NCBI GenBank assembly: GCA_003988855.1
Contig: QYAI01000041.1
Coordinates: forward strand, 62,001 to 126,000
Source of the DNA: Arachnopeziza araneosa
Taxonomy: Eukaryota > Ascomycota > Leotiomycetes > Helotiales > Arachnopezizaceae
Length of the DNA stretch: 64,000 nucleotides
Direction: 5' to 3'
This document shows positions 55,748 to 64,000 of the stretch, in pieces; the first letter of the stretch is position 1, and each line of letters begins with the position of its first letter. The notes under the pieces were generated by a model. It was not told where the DNA came from. It was given only the letters and a program-made list of their open reading frames with translations, and made no database searches. A program made the position numbers and the translations under genes.

Positions 55748-56502
55748 GTTGGTAAAGAATAGGGGTGAGAAGAAAATGAGAGCTTCGCCATTGTGGCCGT
55801 CGTGGGCTTTAAAGCAAGAAGTCACCAAGTCCCCAATGCTCAATCTATCTCGCAAACGCCACTGCCGAAGCCGTTATAACCTTGGTAAGCAAGAAATCAT
55901 TGAATATGAGCCAATGCCTGCTGATTTCATTAAGTTTATAAGCGTGGCCTATGGCAGTCCGCCGGACATTGATCATCGCTGGGGAGTTCTCGTCACAAGG
56001 CCGGCAATAAAAGTAGCCATAGTTCTGATAAACATGCGGCTAACCCTCTTAAACGGACCACAAGCTTCCTGGCTCCGAGTCTGGGATTTGGGGTCCCCGC
56101 AATTGTGTGAAGTATAGTGCAGGAGAGGTGCCGATTGGTATGTTGGGATGAAGCGAGAAGTTCTCGGTTTAGCATAAATCGAAGACGAACCCTAATGCGC
56201 GGCGGACCGAAATGCCTCGAAACAACTTTGTTCCGAGATAAATTTGACAGGAGCCACATTGTTTGAAGGGGGATGAGTTCCTGCGAGGGTATTGTTTAGG
56301 TGGAGCATCCAAATGAGATGTGAGTTTGAAAAGTCAAAGACTCTTAAACAGCCAAGGGTGTAGAACATTGCACTACAATGCTCAAACTAGGCCTGAAAAC
56401 AGCGGACTGCAATTGAAAAACCCATTCAAGGAGCACTGGGAGCAGGTCACTTGGAGTGAAATAGAACCGCACCAACCATGAGACGCCTGCAAACAATCGA
56501 TT
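55748..56502. other. Intergenic region
   Basis: 755 bases comprising the GH3 promoter and the 3' side of the dioxygenase gene. Short frames only. Confidence 0.5.
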
Positions 56503-58011
56503 CTATGTATCGACATCATATAGCACGTCGGTCCGAATAACATACTTCGCCGACGGTTTGTCACCTTGCCTCACACCAGTTCCTTCGTGGAGTAGACTGC
56601 CTTCAGTTTCTCCGTGCGGGAACATTGCCACGCTGCCTTGAATCGGCTTGACGGGATATGCGTTCATACTTCCCTCTCTCGCGCTGGGCAGGAAAAACGT
56701 TGTTTCTCCCCCTTCGAATTCGTCATTTAGGTAGATCAGGAAGGTGAAGAGCGAGGACTGCTTTGCGTCAGGTGGCGAAGAGTCGTAGATGTAAGTATCT
56801 TTTCTCTCATCGATTCCCGATGGTGGCCAGGCTCCATCTGTTCTGGTTAGTTGTATGAAAGAGAAGATGGAAGAAAACCCACCAATGTGTGCTCGATACT
56901 CCGCTCCGGGAACATATCTGTAGACTCTAAATCTCCTGTTCAGTCCTCGAACCTTCTTCCCAGAAACCGTTGGAGGAACAAACGACTGTACCCTACTCCA
57001 GAGCTTGGAGCAAAAGGCGGCGTCCACGACCCAATAGAAGTTGTGCGCTAAAATGCTGCTTTCCTCCCCTTCTGCTCGAATCGGCGAATCAGGAGTGAAA
57101 CCCATGGCTTCCGCAGCCACAATAATTTGTGTACATTCGTTCGGTGATAAGACGCCTTGTAGGAGATGTAGATTTGGCACAATGGGATGGTGGTGGTGTG
57201 ATGCGTTCGGAGGGGTAGTAGAAAGGAAGACAGTGTCGTTTCTTGAGGCGTAGAGGATTGCGGGATGATAATTCGCAGGCTTTCGTTGCAGACCTGGTGT
57301 CGTTTCAATGATCCTGAACTGTCTTTTGATATCTGGTGAAAGCGACTTGAAGATGCTCTTGTCTAGAACACTCTCGTAGATCCTCCTCCTCTCTCCCCCG
57401 GTCCTTAGATTCCAATGTTCCCTTGGTAAAATCGGACTTTCGATAGGGCATATCTCGATATTATAGTCGGTTGGTCCGGTAAGCCTGAGAATAGCATCCA
57501 ACACAACAAGCAACTCCTTCTCCCTCTCGGTCCTACAATGCCCTTTTCCCTCCACCTGCTCCGCCAAACCACTTACCACATCCAGATCCCTCACCCATCG
57601 ACATAATGCACCCAGCTTCGGCGTCTGACCTCTAATTCGCATCTCGGCCAGCAGGATCCTCGCCTCTGTGTATCCTCCATCTGCGAGTGCCCCGCTGATT
57701 CTCGAGGTGAGATTCGAATCGGTGGAGGCATTGAAGCCGGTGGTGCACGCCTGCCGAAACTCGTACACTGCAGTTCGTAAATCCTTGCATGCTTTTGATT
57801 TTATGACACTGGGATTGGTAGCGAGCGTGTTGAGTGTGTCGATTGCAATATCGAGGTCGTCCGCGTCGAGGCCAATTGACCGGATGGTTTTGGGGTCAGC
57901 GGAATCCTGATCGGGCGGAGGAGTGACAATGGCAGATGTTTTGATTTTCTTCGACGAAGGGGCGTCGATATTAGAAGCTTGCTGTTTTCTTTTGGCTTTA
58001 TTCTTGCCCAT
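56503..58011 (-). CDS. 2-oxoglutarate/Fe(II) dioxygenase, prolyl-4-hydroxylase type
   Basis: Exons 58011-56883 and 56837-56503 give 487 residues from the ATG at 58011. A basic N terminus (MGKNKAKRKQQASN..SSKKIKT) suggests nuclear targeting. An unrecognised helical region covers residues about 45-200. The catalytic P4Hc domain fills the C-terminal half: NLHLLQGVLSPNECTQIIVA, RVYRYVPGAEYRAHIDGAW with the iron-binding H-x-D completed exactly at the splice, FLIYLNDEFEGGETTFF, the distal His in GSLLHEGTGVRQGDKP, and YVIRTDVLYD. It resembles the fungal P4Hc-domain oxidoreductases of unknown substrate, not collagen hydroxylases. If the intron is kept, an insertion separates the H-x-D, so it must be removed for activity. 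Confidence 0.85.
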   Translation of the reverse strand: MGKNKAKRKQQASNIDAPSSKKIKTSAIVTPPPDQDSADPKTIRSIGLDADDLDIAIDTLNTLATNPSVIKSKACKDLRTAVYEFRQACTTGFNASTDSNLTSRISGALADGGYTEARILLAEMRIRGQTPKLGALCRWVRDLDVVSGLAEQVEGKGHCRTEREKELLVVLDAILRLTGPTDYNIEICPIESPILPREHWNLRTGGERRRIYESVLDKSIFKSLSPDIKRQFRIIETTPGLQRKPANYHPAILYASRNDTVFLSTTPPNASHHHHPIVPNLHLLQGVLSPNECTQIIVAAEAMGFTPDSPIRAEGEESSILAHNFYWVVDAAFCSKLWSRVQSFVPPTVSGKKVRGLNRRFRVYRYVPGAEYRAHIGGFSSIFSFIQLTRTDGAWPPSGIDERKDTYIYDSSPPDAKQSSLFTFLIYLNDEFEGGETTFFLPSAREGSMNAYPVKPIQGSVAMFPHGETEGSLLHEGTGVRQGDKPSAKYVIRTDVLYDVDT

Positions 58012-58318
58012 TGTTGTGGCCTGGTGATGATGAGGGAAGGTTGTGGAGGGGAATATTTTTCAGCGAGGGGCAAACTTGCGTGCAGATAGATCCATGCATA
58101 AAAGTCAACAATCAGTTTGTGCAAAATTCATTACTTTCACGACCTGATTGTAATTATTGAGGTAGTTTAGAACAGCCCGATCAGTTGGCTTGTCTTTCGC
58201 GAAGACAAAACATAATTTTGTGTTATCCACCGAGGGCACATTGAACAATAATATAATCCGATAAACAGCCATCTCAAGTGAAGAGGCAATAATGTATTAA
58301 TTTTGTACTCTTTACTCT
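58012..58318. other. Intergenic region
   Basis: 307 bases between the dioxygenase start and the F-box gene stop. No gene seen. Confidence 0.5.
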
Positions 58319-59746
58319 TCAGTACCATCCATGGTCGTCCTCACCAATTTTGCCATTATCTGGGTTCAAGCTCAACATCCTTTGCCCTGGAAGTGTAACA
58401 CCATTCTGAGCTTCAAAAATACCCGATATAGCCCTCTTTCCCATCCTGCCGAAAGAATCATAACCACCTTCTCCATTGATAGCCGCCCATTCTGGAGTTG
58501 ACGGACTTGACCCATCACCTAGGTCACTCCATCTGGTAACCAGAATTGACTGTTTGAATTTCACCAGAGGATCACTTTTATCCTCGGACAGTTTCAATTC
58601 TACAAGATATTCGCTAGGACATTCCGTACATCTTCGCATAGGCCGACAGTTTGAGCAGAGGCTGATAATTGGCTGAGGACGAGTAAGATTCATCTGGATC
58701 ATTGGTCCTTTTTGAAGCTGTTGAGCGACTGTTTGTCGATGTTCGGGAATGTGTCCCAGAGCACATTTACAGATATCCATGAGCTTGCCATCTCTCCAAT
58801 GTGAACAGCAAGAGAAATACGGTGTATAGTCCTCTCGCGAGTAGAGCAGATGCCGTAATCCACTTGCTGGGAGCTTGGGAGCTGCAAATGTGCGACTGAC
58901 AACTCGCATGAGGAGGCGGCCCTTGTAGATGTAATACCGTGACTGGTGTGACCACTCGCTGTCTCGATCTTTCCAGCGCTTGTTCAGATCACCTAGTGGG
59001 ATACCATGATTCGGCGAGTATTTCTCGTGTCGGAGAACAAGCTGGACGAATGTAAATGGGAGGCTATGACCAGGCGTGATTCTTAATCTGGGTGGGACAT
59101 AGCCAGGCTTGCCAACACTCACACAGTTGAAGAGAGGATTGAAGACTATGGTTGCTTTGAGACGCTCGTCACCAATTCGTGTTCTGGGATGATAGGTTCC
59201 ACAGGAGAAGCAAAGGAGATGTCCTGGAAGATGTTCATCCATCTTCATTAGGAATTTATTCTTCTCGTCTTCATTTCCTTCCTCATTTAGATAAAGCCAA
59301 GGGTGAGGACCAAGTCGGGTTGCAAGAGTCTTGCTCGAGAATGCAAGACTTGCAACGTCAGATGGAGACAAGAAGCTGGCAATGAGTTCCCAAAGCGCAG
59401 CTGGGAGCCTCGCAATATCAGCCTCCCCAGCTGGACGCCATGGTTCCAACTCGGCCAGACGCGCTCTCAAGAGGGAGTCAAGGGACTCGTGAGAATCGTG
59501 ATGAGCCAGTCCATGCAAGAGATCTGTATCATCCCGACGCTCTCCAGTTTGTTCATCTGTATTCTCCGCACCCTCGGGTCTATAAATAGCTCCATGCTGA
59601 AGCTGGCGTTGTCCAGTGGAAGGGTCAGGAACGGGCGTACTAGATTCTGAAATTGATTTCCTCAACTTATTCCTCGACTTTTTAGGCCGCAGTGCGTTTG
59701 CTAGCCGATTGGTGAAGCTCAACTTTCTCCCATGGACCTCAGTCAT
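58319..59746 (-). CDS. F-box protein
   Basis: I start at the ATG at 59746 (MTEVHGRKLSFTNRLANALR), giving 475 residues. The frame stays open upstream to 60031, but only through a GTG and an unconvincing stretch with a hydrophobic run. An F-box lies around residues 118-160: ADIARLPAALWELIASFLSP and SDVASLAFSSKTLATRLG. The C-terminal half holds paired cysteines of the kind seen in many fungal F-box proteins: HLLCFSCGTYHPRT, FSCCSHWRDGKLMDICKC and LCSNCRPMRRCTECPSEY. F-box proteins act as substrate receptors of SCF ubiquitin ligases. The target cannot be predicted. Confidence 0.8.
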   Translation of the reverse strand: MTEVHGRKLSFTNRLANALRPKKSRNKLRKSISESSTPVPDPSTGQRQLQHGAIYRPEGAENTDEQTGERRDDTDLLHGLAHHDSHESLDSLLRARLAELEPWRPAGEADIARLPAALWELIASFLSPSDVASLAFSSKTLATRLGPHPWLYLNEEGNEDEKNKFLMKMDEHLPGHLLCFSCGTYHPRTRIGDERLKATIVFNPLFNCVSVGKPGYVPPRLRITPGHSLPFTFVQLVLRHEKYSPNHGIPLGDLNKRWKDRDSEWSHQSRYYIYKGRLLMRVVSRTFAAPKLPASGLRHLLYSREDYTPYFSCCSHWRDGKLMDICKCALGHIPEHRQTVAQQLQKGPMIQMNLTRPQPIISLCSNCRPMRRCTECPSEYLVELKLSEDKSDPLVKFKQSILVTRWSDLGDGSSPSTPEWAAINGEGGYDSFGRMGKRAISGIFEAQNGVTLPGQRMLSLNPDNGKIGEDDHGWY

Positions 59747-60367
59747 TGTGGATAAGAATCGGGTGAGGCTGCACCGGAGTTCAAATGAGGGGTTGATGCT
59801 TGATGCTATTATGGGAGCGACGGAAAGTATGAAGAACATGCATTCAGAGCCGACCAAAATATTTGTAGAGAAGGCTGCTTCTGGTAACATAAGCGGCTTG
59901 CATGTTTTGATGACGATTTCGAGGTGTTTCGCTTCAAGTTCTCGCCGGCTCTTCCGCAGCGTCGGTACATCTCCCGCACGGTGCATCTGTATCATTCTTG
60001 GCGTGGGGAATGATTGACTCGCAGTTTTCACATCATAGCATGGATTTTATAAGACCTACACTCACTGTTAGATTTTCATTTGGCTCTTTGCTTTGGGTAC
60101 ATGAAACTTACAACAGATCTCATTGGAGCCGTGCGGACACGAGACATCGGATTCATCCCGCCCACGAAAAGTGCCCGAGCCCTCTCCCCACTGTATCTTG
60201 AGATCTGTATGCAGCTAACTTATGCTAGATATATTGGATTTCCACAATTTTATCCTACAACATGATGGTGGAGTTGGTGTCCTTCCAATCAACTGTGAGC
60301 GACATTTCTGTCACTCCTCTTGAAGTTCCATCGTGATTTATCTTGTAATGTCCGTCACACAAGCCGA
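59747..60367. other. Intergenic region upstream of the F-box gene
   Basis: About 620 bases. The F-box frame extends into it, so a longer N terminus cannot be excluded. Otherwise nothing recognisable. Confidence 0.4.
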
Positions 60368-60943
60368 TCAAGCATTATACGACATTCGCTGCCGTTTGCC
60401 CTTCAATTCCGCCCAGACATCCTCACCCCCAGTTCCAACACCCCTCTTCAGATCTCCTTTCAACTTCTGGCCCTCGCCCTTCCCCCAACACCTCAGACTT
60501 TTCACCTCCATCGGGTTCTGGCTGTGCCATGGCATCATCAGCTTTTCCGTCGCTCCCATAACTTTCCGATTCACTTTATTTCCTGCTGTCCTTCCGTCCC
60601 CATCACATTCTTCCGTGAGGTATAGTTCACACTGGAAATGTTAGCCTACGCGACCTTTTCCAAAGGAACTCCATACCATATCTGTGCCAGCATCAAGTGT
60701 GAGAGAAGCGACCGTCCCGTGGTAATTATAGCATACGCCGTGAATGCCGCGAACAGGAAAAGGAAGGCCTTGATAAAGTGGCTCGGGAAAGAAAGTCCCT
60801 ACTCTGCAAGGCTGGAATCAGAGTCCTGAAGCTAATTTGGAGGGGGAAACAAACAGTGGTAGCTTTTCGAGCTTGATCTTCTTAGCCCATGCCTCCGCGA
60901 CAAATAGAGCGCTCAAGAGCGTCAAAATCGTAAGAAGCCGCAT
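60368..60943 (-). CDS. Small secreted cysteine-containing protein (three exons)
   Basis: Assembled from three short pieces: 60943-60855, 60803-60677 and 60631-60368, together 159 residues. The introns of 51 and 45 bases have GTTTGT and GTATGG donors, TTGCAG and TTCCAG acceptors, and agreeing phases (the exons total 480 bases). The ATG at 60943 opens a clean signal peptide (MRLLTILTLLSALFVAEAWA). The mature part has four cysteines (GVCYNYHG, MCELYLTEECDGDG, SLRCWGKGEG) in a pattern common among small secreted fungal proteins. I recognise no family. An effector-like or cell-wall role is possible but not shown. No cluster partner is visible nearby. Confidence 0.62.
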
Positions 60944-62520
60944 ATCTCAATGTGTGGGTGTTTGTCCCTCCTCGAGAGGAAATCCAACGACCTTGGCGGC
61001 CTTTTAGAATTCCGATCCTACGGCACGGCTGAGTGCTCGCGTGCCCCTTTCATGGGTGGGCTTCCTGTGGCCACGCGGCTATGTATCAGATGAAATCATC
61101 AGCCCGCCTGAGGGATCTTGAGACCTCAAACCGTTCCATTGGCGGAAAGGGATTGGTGGACTCCCTGACGTTGGAGCGGAAATGTGGCGTGGGCTTTATC
61201 TTGTGGCGTCCCCCAATTCGGTTGCGTTTCGGGACACCGGCACCGGGTGGAACCAATATCATGGTCCATCTCTGAATAGTTACAGTAATTCCTTGGCGCG
61301 CTTGTACATGACTCCCAACCGCTTCAAACTTAGATCGGTCTTGAAATTCTTTCTCTTAGCAACATTGGTACTTTTATGTATTCGATTGGATAATATTTCA
61401 TGATTTTATTGATTGTAACACTGCTCGTAGCAAGTAGTCGCTTCAAAACGTCCATAGTCTAGTATTTCAGACCAACCGTTTGCAACTCAACATATTTGAC
61501 AGGTCATACTGATACCACATTGGTGTATAACGGGTAACCTATCTATTTGCTTGAACATCAGTGAGTAAACAGTAGTGGTAACTATTCATAAGAATGTTGA
61601 AGTGGTTGAAATAGCAAGTTGCGCGATTGTCTCAGTCGCAATAGGGTTTCATCCCGATTACTAATGAGATAACGTATTGCAACCGTATGATGCCGTGACA
61701 GAGGTAGTGGTTGGAGATTTAAGCTGCAATAATGATGGAATAGACAGTAGTTGACACTGATTCCTGAACCAGCTCTAATCAGCGGATAGACTAGGCCATC
61801 ATGACCTATTTGGTGAAAGCTAGATAGTTAGTCTATATTAGAGGAATGTATTTAAAATGAGACGCATAAATTTCCGTCAACGCCAGCCAAAACCCTCACT
61901 TAGTATCTAAGAGATATCGGCTGAAATGGCAAAGACTTAGTGACTCTAGCAATTTTCTTAAATGCATAGTCACAAGTTATACTGCGTTATGTGATGCTGG
62001 CGAACTCATAGTGACCTCGTTCTCGGAGGTAACATGCAACGCAAAATGCAACGTGCAAGCAATCAGTCACTTGTAGATATAACATAGTGTGTTCAGCTTC
62101 AAGAAGTGCAGTTTCTGGTGGAAGTTGGGCATAATAAAGCGTCGCATACCTTGAAGATGCCAAGTTATGCCGAATAGTATCACGCGAAGTCTCAGAATCA
62201 TTCTGAGATCAAAATACGAGCATAGAACAATTTGAGATTCCGATTTAGCTGTATTTTAGCGCAAGTCCACTGTTGATGTCTAAGGGTCCACCACAGAACA
62301 TATATCGATCCCTGCCCGAGCGTCCTCCTATCGGGTGCCGAGCACCAACAGCAACCCGACGTTTATGCGCAGGTCCAGAAGGGGCAATGCACTATTGAAA
62401 ATATTGAAGCCCTATTGTTGGCAAATGCTGCTATGTTGTGGAAATTGGAATTGCTCTAAATCACAACTGCTGCAAGCCTAACTTTCTCAAGGGAAAAAGA
62501 AGTTTAGATGACCGACTTCC
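60944..62520. other. Gene-free stretch
   Basis: About 1.6 kb. The first 350 bases are of average composition; from 61.3 kb on it is AT-rich with only very short frames. I see no gene, relic or terminal repeats. Confidence 0.5.
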
Positions 62521-64000
62521 TCAGTAGTCGCTAATTTCATCATCCTCGATATCGGTGATCGTCTCCATGTCCTCATCATCTGCGCCATCATCTAGAATCG
62601 AAAGCTCATCCTCATATCCCCGATTTATTGGATCAACTCGAGTATTTTGGCTCCCATCAATCTTCTCGCTGCTGTTGCTCATCTCAATAGCCATCTGGCT
62701 TCCCTGACTACTGTTTGGTTCAGCCATCTCTTGTGATTGGCTGAGGTCCTCAAGCAGAGAGGCTTTAGGCCTTTTCTGAGACGACCCCTTCGTGCGAGGG
62801 GCCTCATCTGGGTTTTTGGGTTTTCTATTGTACGAACGCTTTACACGATTCGGCTCGTTAGATTTGGTGAATTTGATTCTCTTCAGTCTTTGGTCTCTGC
62901 CAGAATCTCGCTTCCTCATCCCATTATTGTGAACAATTTTAACTTCTCCATTCGCCCGTAAAATCATCATCTCCTCATTCGTTAAGCGCACGTCTGGTAA
63001 GGGAATTGAAATTGTTCTGCTATTTTTCTCTGGTATGATGTCTGGTACTGCCAGCGCTCTTTTGAAATCATCATTAATGAGATGTTTTTGGGTCCGGATT
63101 GCAAGGAGTTTCGTTTTCATGATAGCCTTAATTTTAGCGATACTGCCATTATGGAAATAGCCATCCATGGGATCGTAGGGTGCGTAAGGTGCATTTTCGA
63201 TAAGATTAGCCAAGAGAGGCTCAGTAACATCGCAAACCTGCCATATTTTACCATCTACGGTCAATGTCTGCCCGTCGAAGATATGACCGGAGCTGCTGCC
63301 CGGTTTTGTGCGAGACTTTTTGATGATGCTTGATGAGCGCCCATCTACCCACTGTCTACCTATCGGCGTTTCTCCCTCTTCGTAGAGCTTGAAAAACAGA
63401 GTTTGGTATTTGCGATATTTTTTGTCGGTCCGAGGATCAATTCCGTATTTAATAACAGCGTCTCGGAATGGGCCTCCTTTGAACATGTAACCCACGGACT
63501 GGATGGCAGGCTTGACCACACGGATATCAGGTGGCTCGCCAAGATGATTTAACAATGCTCTTCGAGTCCAAATAGGACGCTCCGCCATGGCATCTTGCAT
63601 TCGTCGTACTAGATTCTGAAGCGGCTTATCATCTCCGATTTGGAATGGACACGAAATCGGCACGTGCTCCACGTCATTCTTTATATAAACAAGATTGGTG
63701 CTTTTAGGTCTCGAGGGGTTCACGAGAGTGAGTTTCCCAGTCACATCATCAACTTCTTCAGACAGAGAGATATTTTGCTGAAATGCCCAATTAAAATGTA
63801 TCGGATTTAAAGTCAGCGTAGGAGGTGGCATAAATTCTTCGTTGGGCTTCCAGCCTTTGCTCAAATCAAACTTGAACTTTCTTAACTCTTCCACTATTAA
63901 ATGTTAGGTATAAGTCGTGCAACAAGATTTGGGAAAGTCACCTTTTCCGGTCAAGACTGTGTCTCGAAACTTGGGGAAGAAAGTTGAAGTTGAAGTGGCG
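62521..64000 (-). CDS. TFC1: TFIIIC subunit Tfc1/Sfc1 (tau95), 5' end beyond the window
   Basis: RNA polymerase III general factor that contacts the A-box of tRNA genes. The last exon runs to the stop at 62521. It begins with an acceptor TTAATAG near 63893 and reads VEELRKFKFDLSKGW. The preceding exon (63944 to the window edge) reads ATSTSTFFPKFRDTVLTGK before a GTGACT donor and runs off the edge, so the true start is not visible. Family landmarks: NLVRRMQDAMAERPIWTRRAL, GYMFKGGPFRDAVIKYGIDPR, YQTLFFKLYEEG, and a Lys/Arg-rich stretch. The C terminus is strongly acidic (DDGADDEDMETITDIEDDE). Apart from the truncation nothing is odd. Confidence 0.88.

Overview
The window is nuclear DNA from a filamentous ascomycete (Pezizomycotina). 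The genes carry many 44-60 bp spliceosomal introns with GTAAGT/GTATGT-type donors and CTAAC/CTGAC-like branch points. Fungus-specific families are present (Zn2Cys6 regulator, UstYa/DUF3328 proteins, fungal rhodopsin-domain protein, Pom34, bZIP-ankyrin regulator). The conserved genes look Leotiomycete-like, but that placement is an inference from general resemblance only.

Layout. 0-3.9 kb: a transketolase of the dihydroxyacetone synthase type, cut by the left edge, and a small Myb-like basic protein. 4.3-14.9 kb: a run of five genes all on the minus strand that I read as an undescribed ribosomally synthesised peptide (RiPP) cluster. They are UstYa-like protein A, a secretory-route copper amine oxidase, a repetitive Kex2-type precursor with 17 tyrosine-bearing core units, UstYa-like protein B, and a regulator with a bZIP basic region plus ankyrin repeats (ToxE-like). 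Precursor + UstYa + copper amine oxidase is the gene combination of the victorin pathway; the cores here are different. 15-16.9 kb is an AT-rich empty stretch.

16.9-41.9 kb is mostly housekeeping: BTB protein, mitochondrial ribosomal protein bL19m, an unknown helical protein, a cysteine synthase-like enzyme with a GC-AG intron, condensin subunit 3, a Trk potassium transporter, an epoxide-hydrolase-like protein lacking its catalytic residues, Hid1, Pom34, a degenerate acyl-adenylate-forming protein and an MFS transporter. 43.3-55.7 kb is more accessory: a sugar transporter, a Zn2Cys6 regulator, a rhodopsin-domain gene with one in-frame nonsense codon, a truncated carboxylesterase relic and a secreted GH3 beta-glucosidase. 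56.5-64 kb: a prolyl-4-hydroxylase-like dioxygenase, an F-box protein, a three-exon small secreted cysteine protein assembled here from short pieces, and TFIIIC subunit Tfc1/Sfc1, whose 5' end lies beyond the right edge.

How the cluster could work (inference): the precursor enters the secretory route and Kex2-like cleavage at KR/RR frees short Tyr-containing peptides. The two membrane-anchored UstYa-like proteins would cyclise or oxidise them, the membrane-anchored amine oxidase would deaminate a primary amine (N terminus or lysine), and the bZIP-ankyrin protein would switch the locus on. No transposase, tRNA or rRNA gene was recognised.
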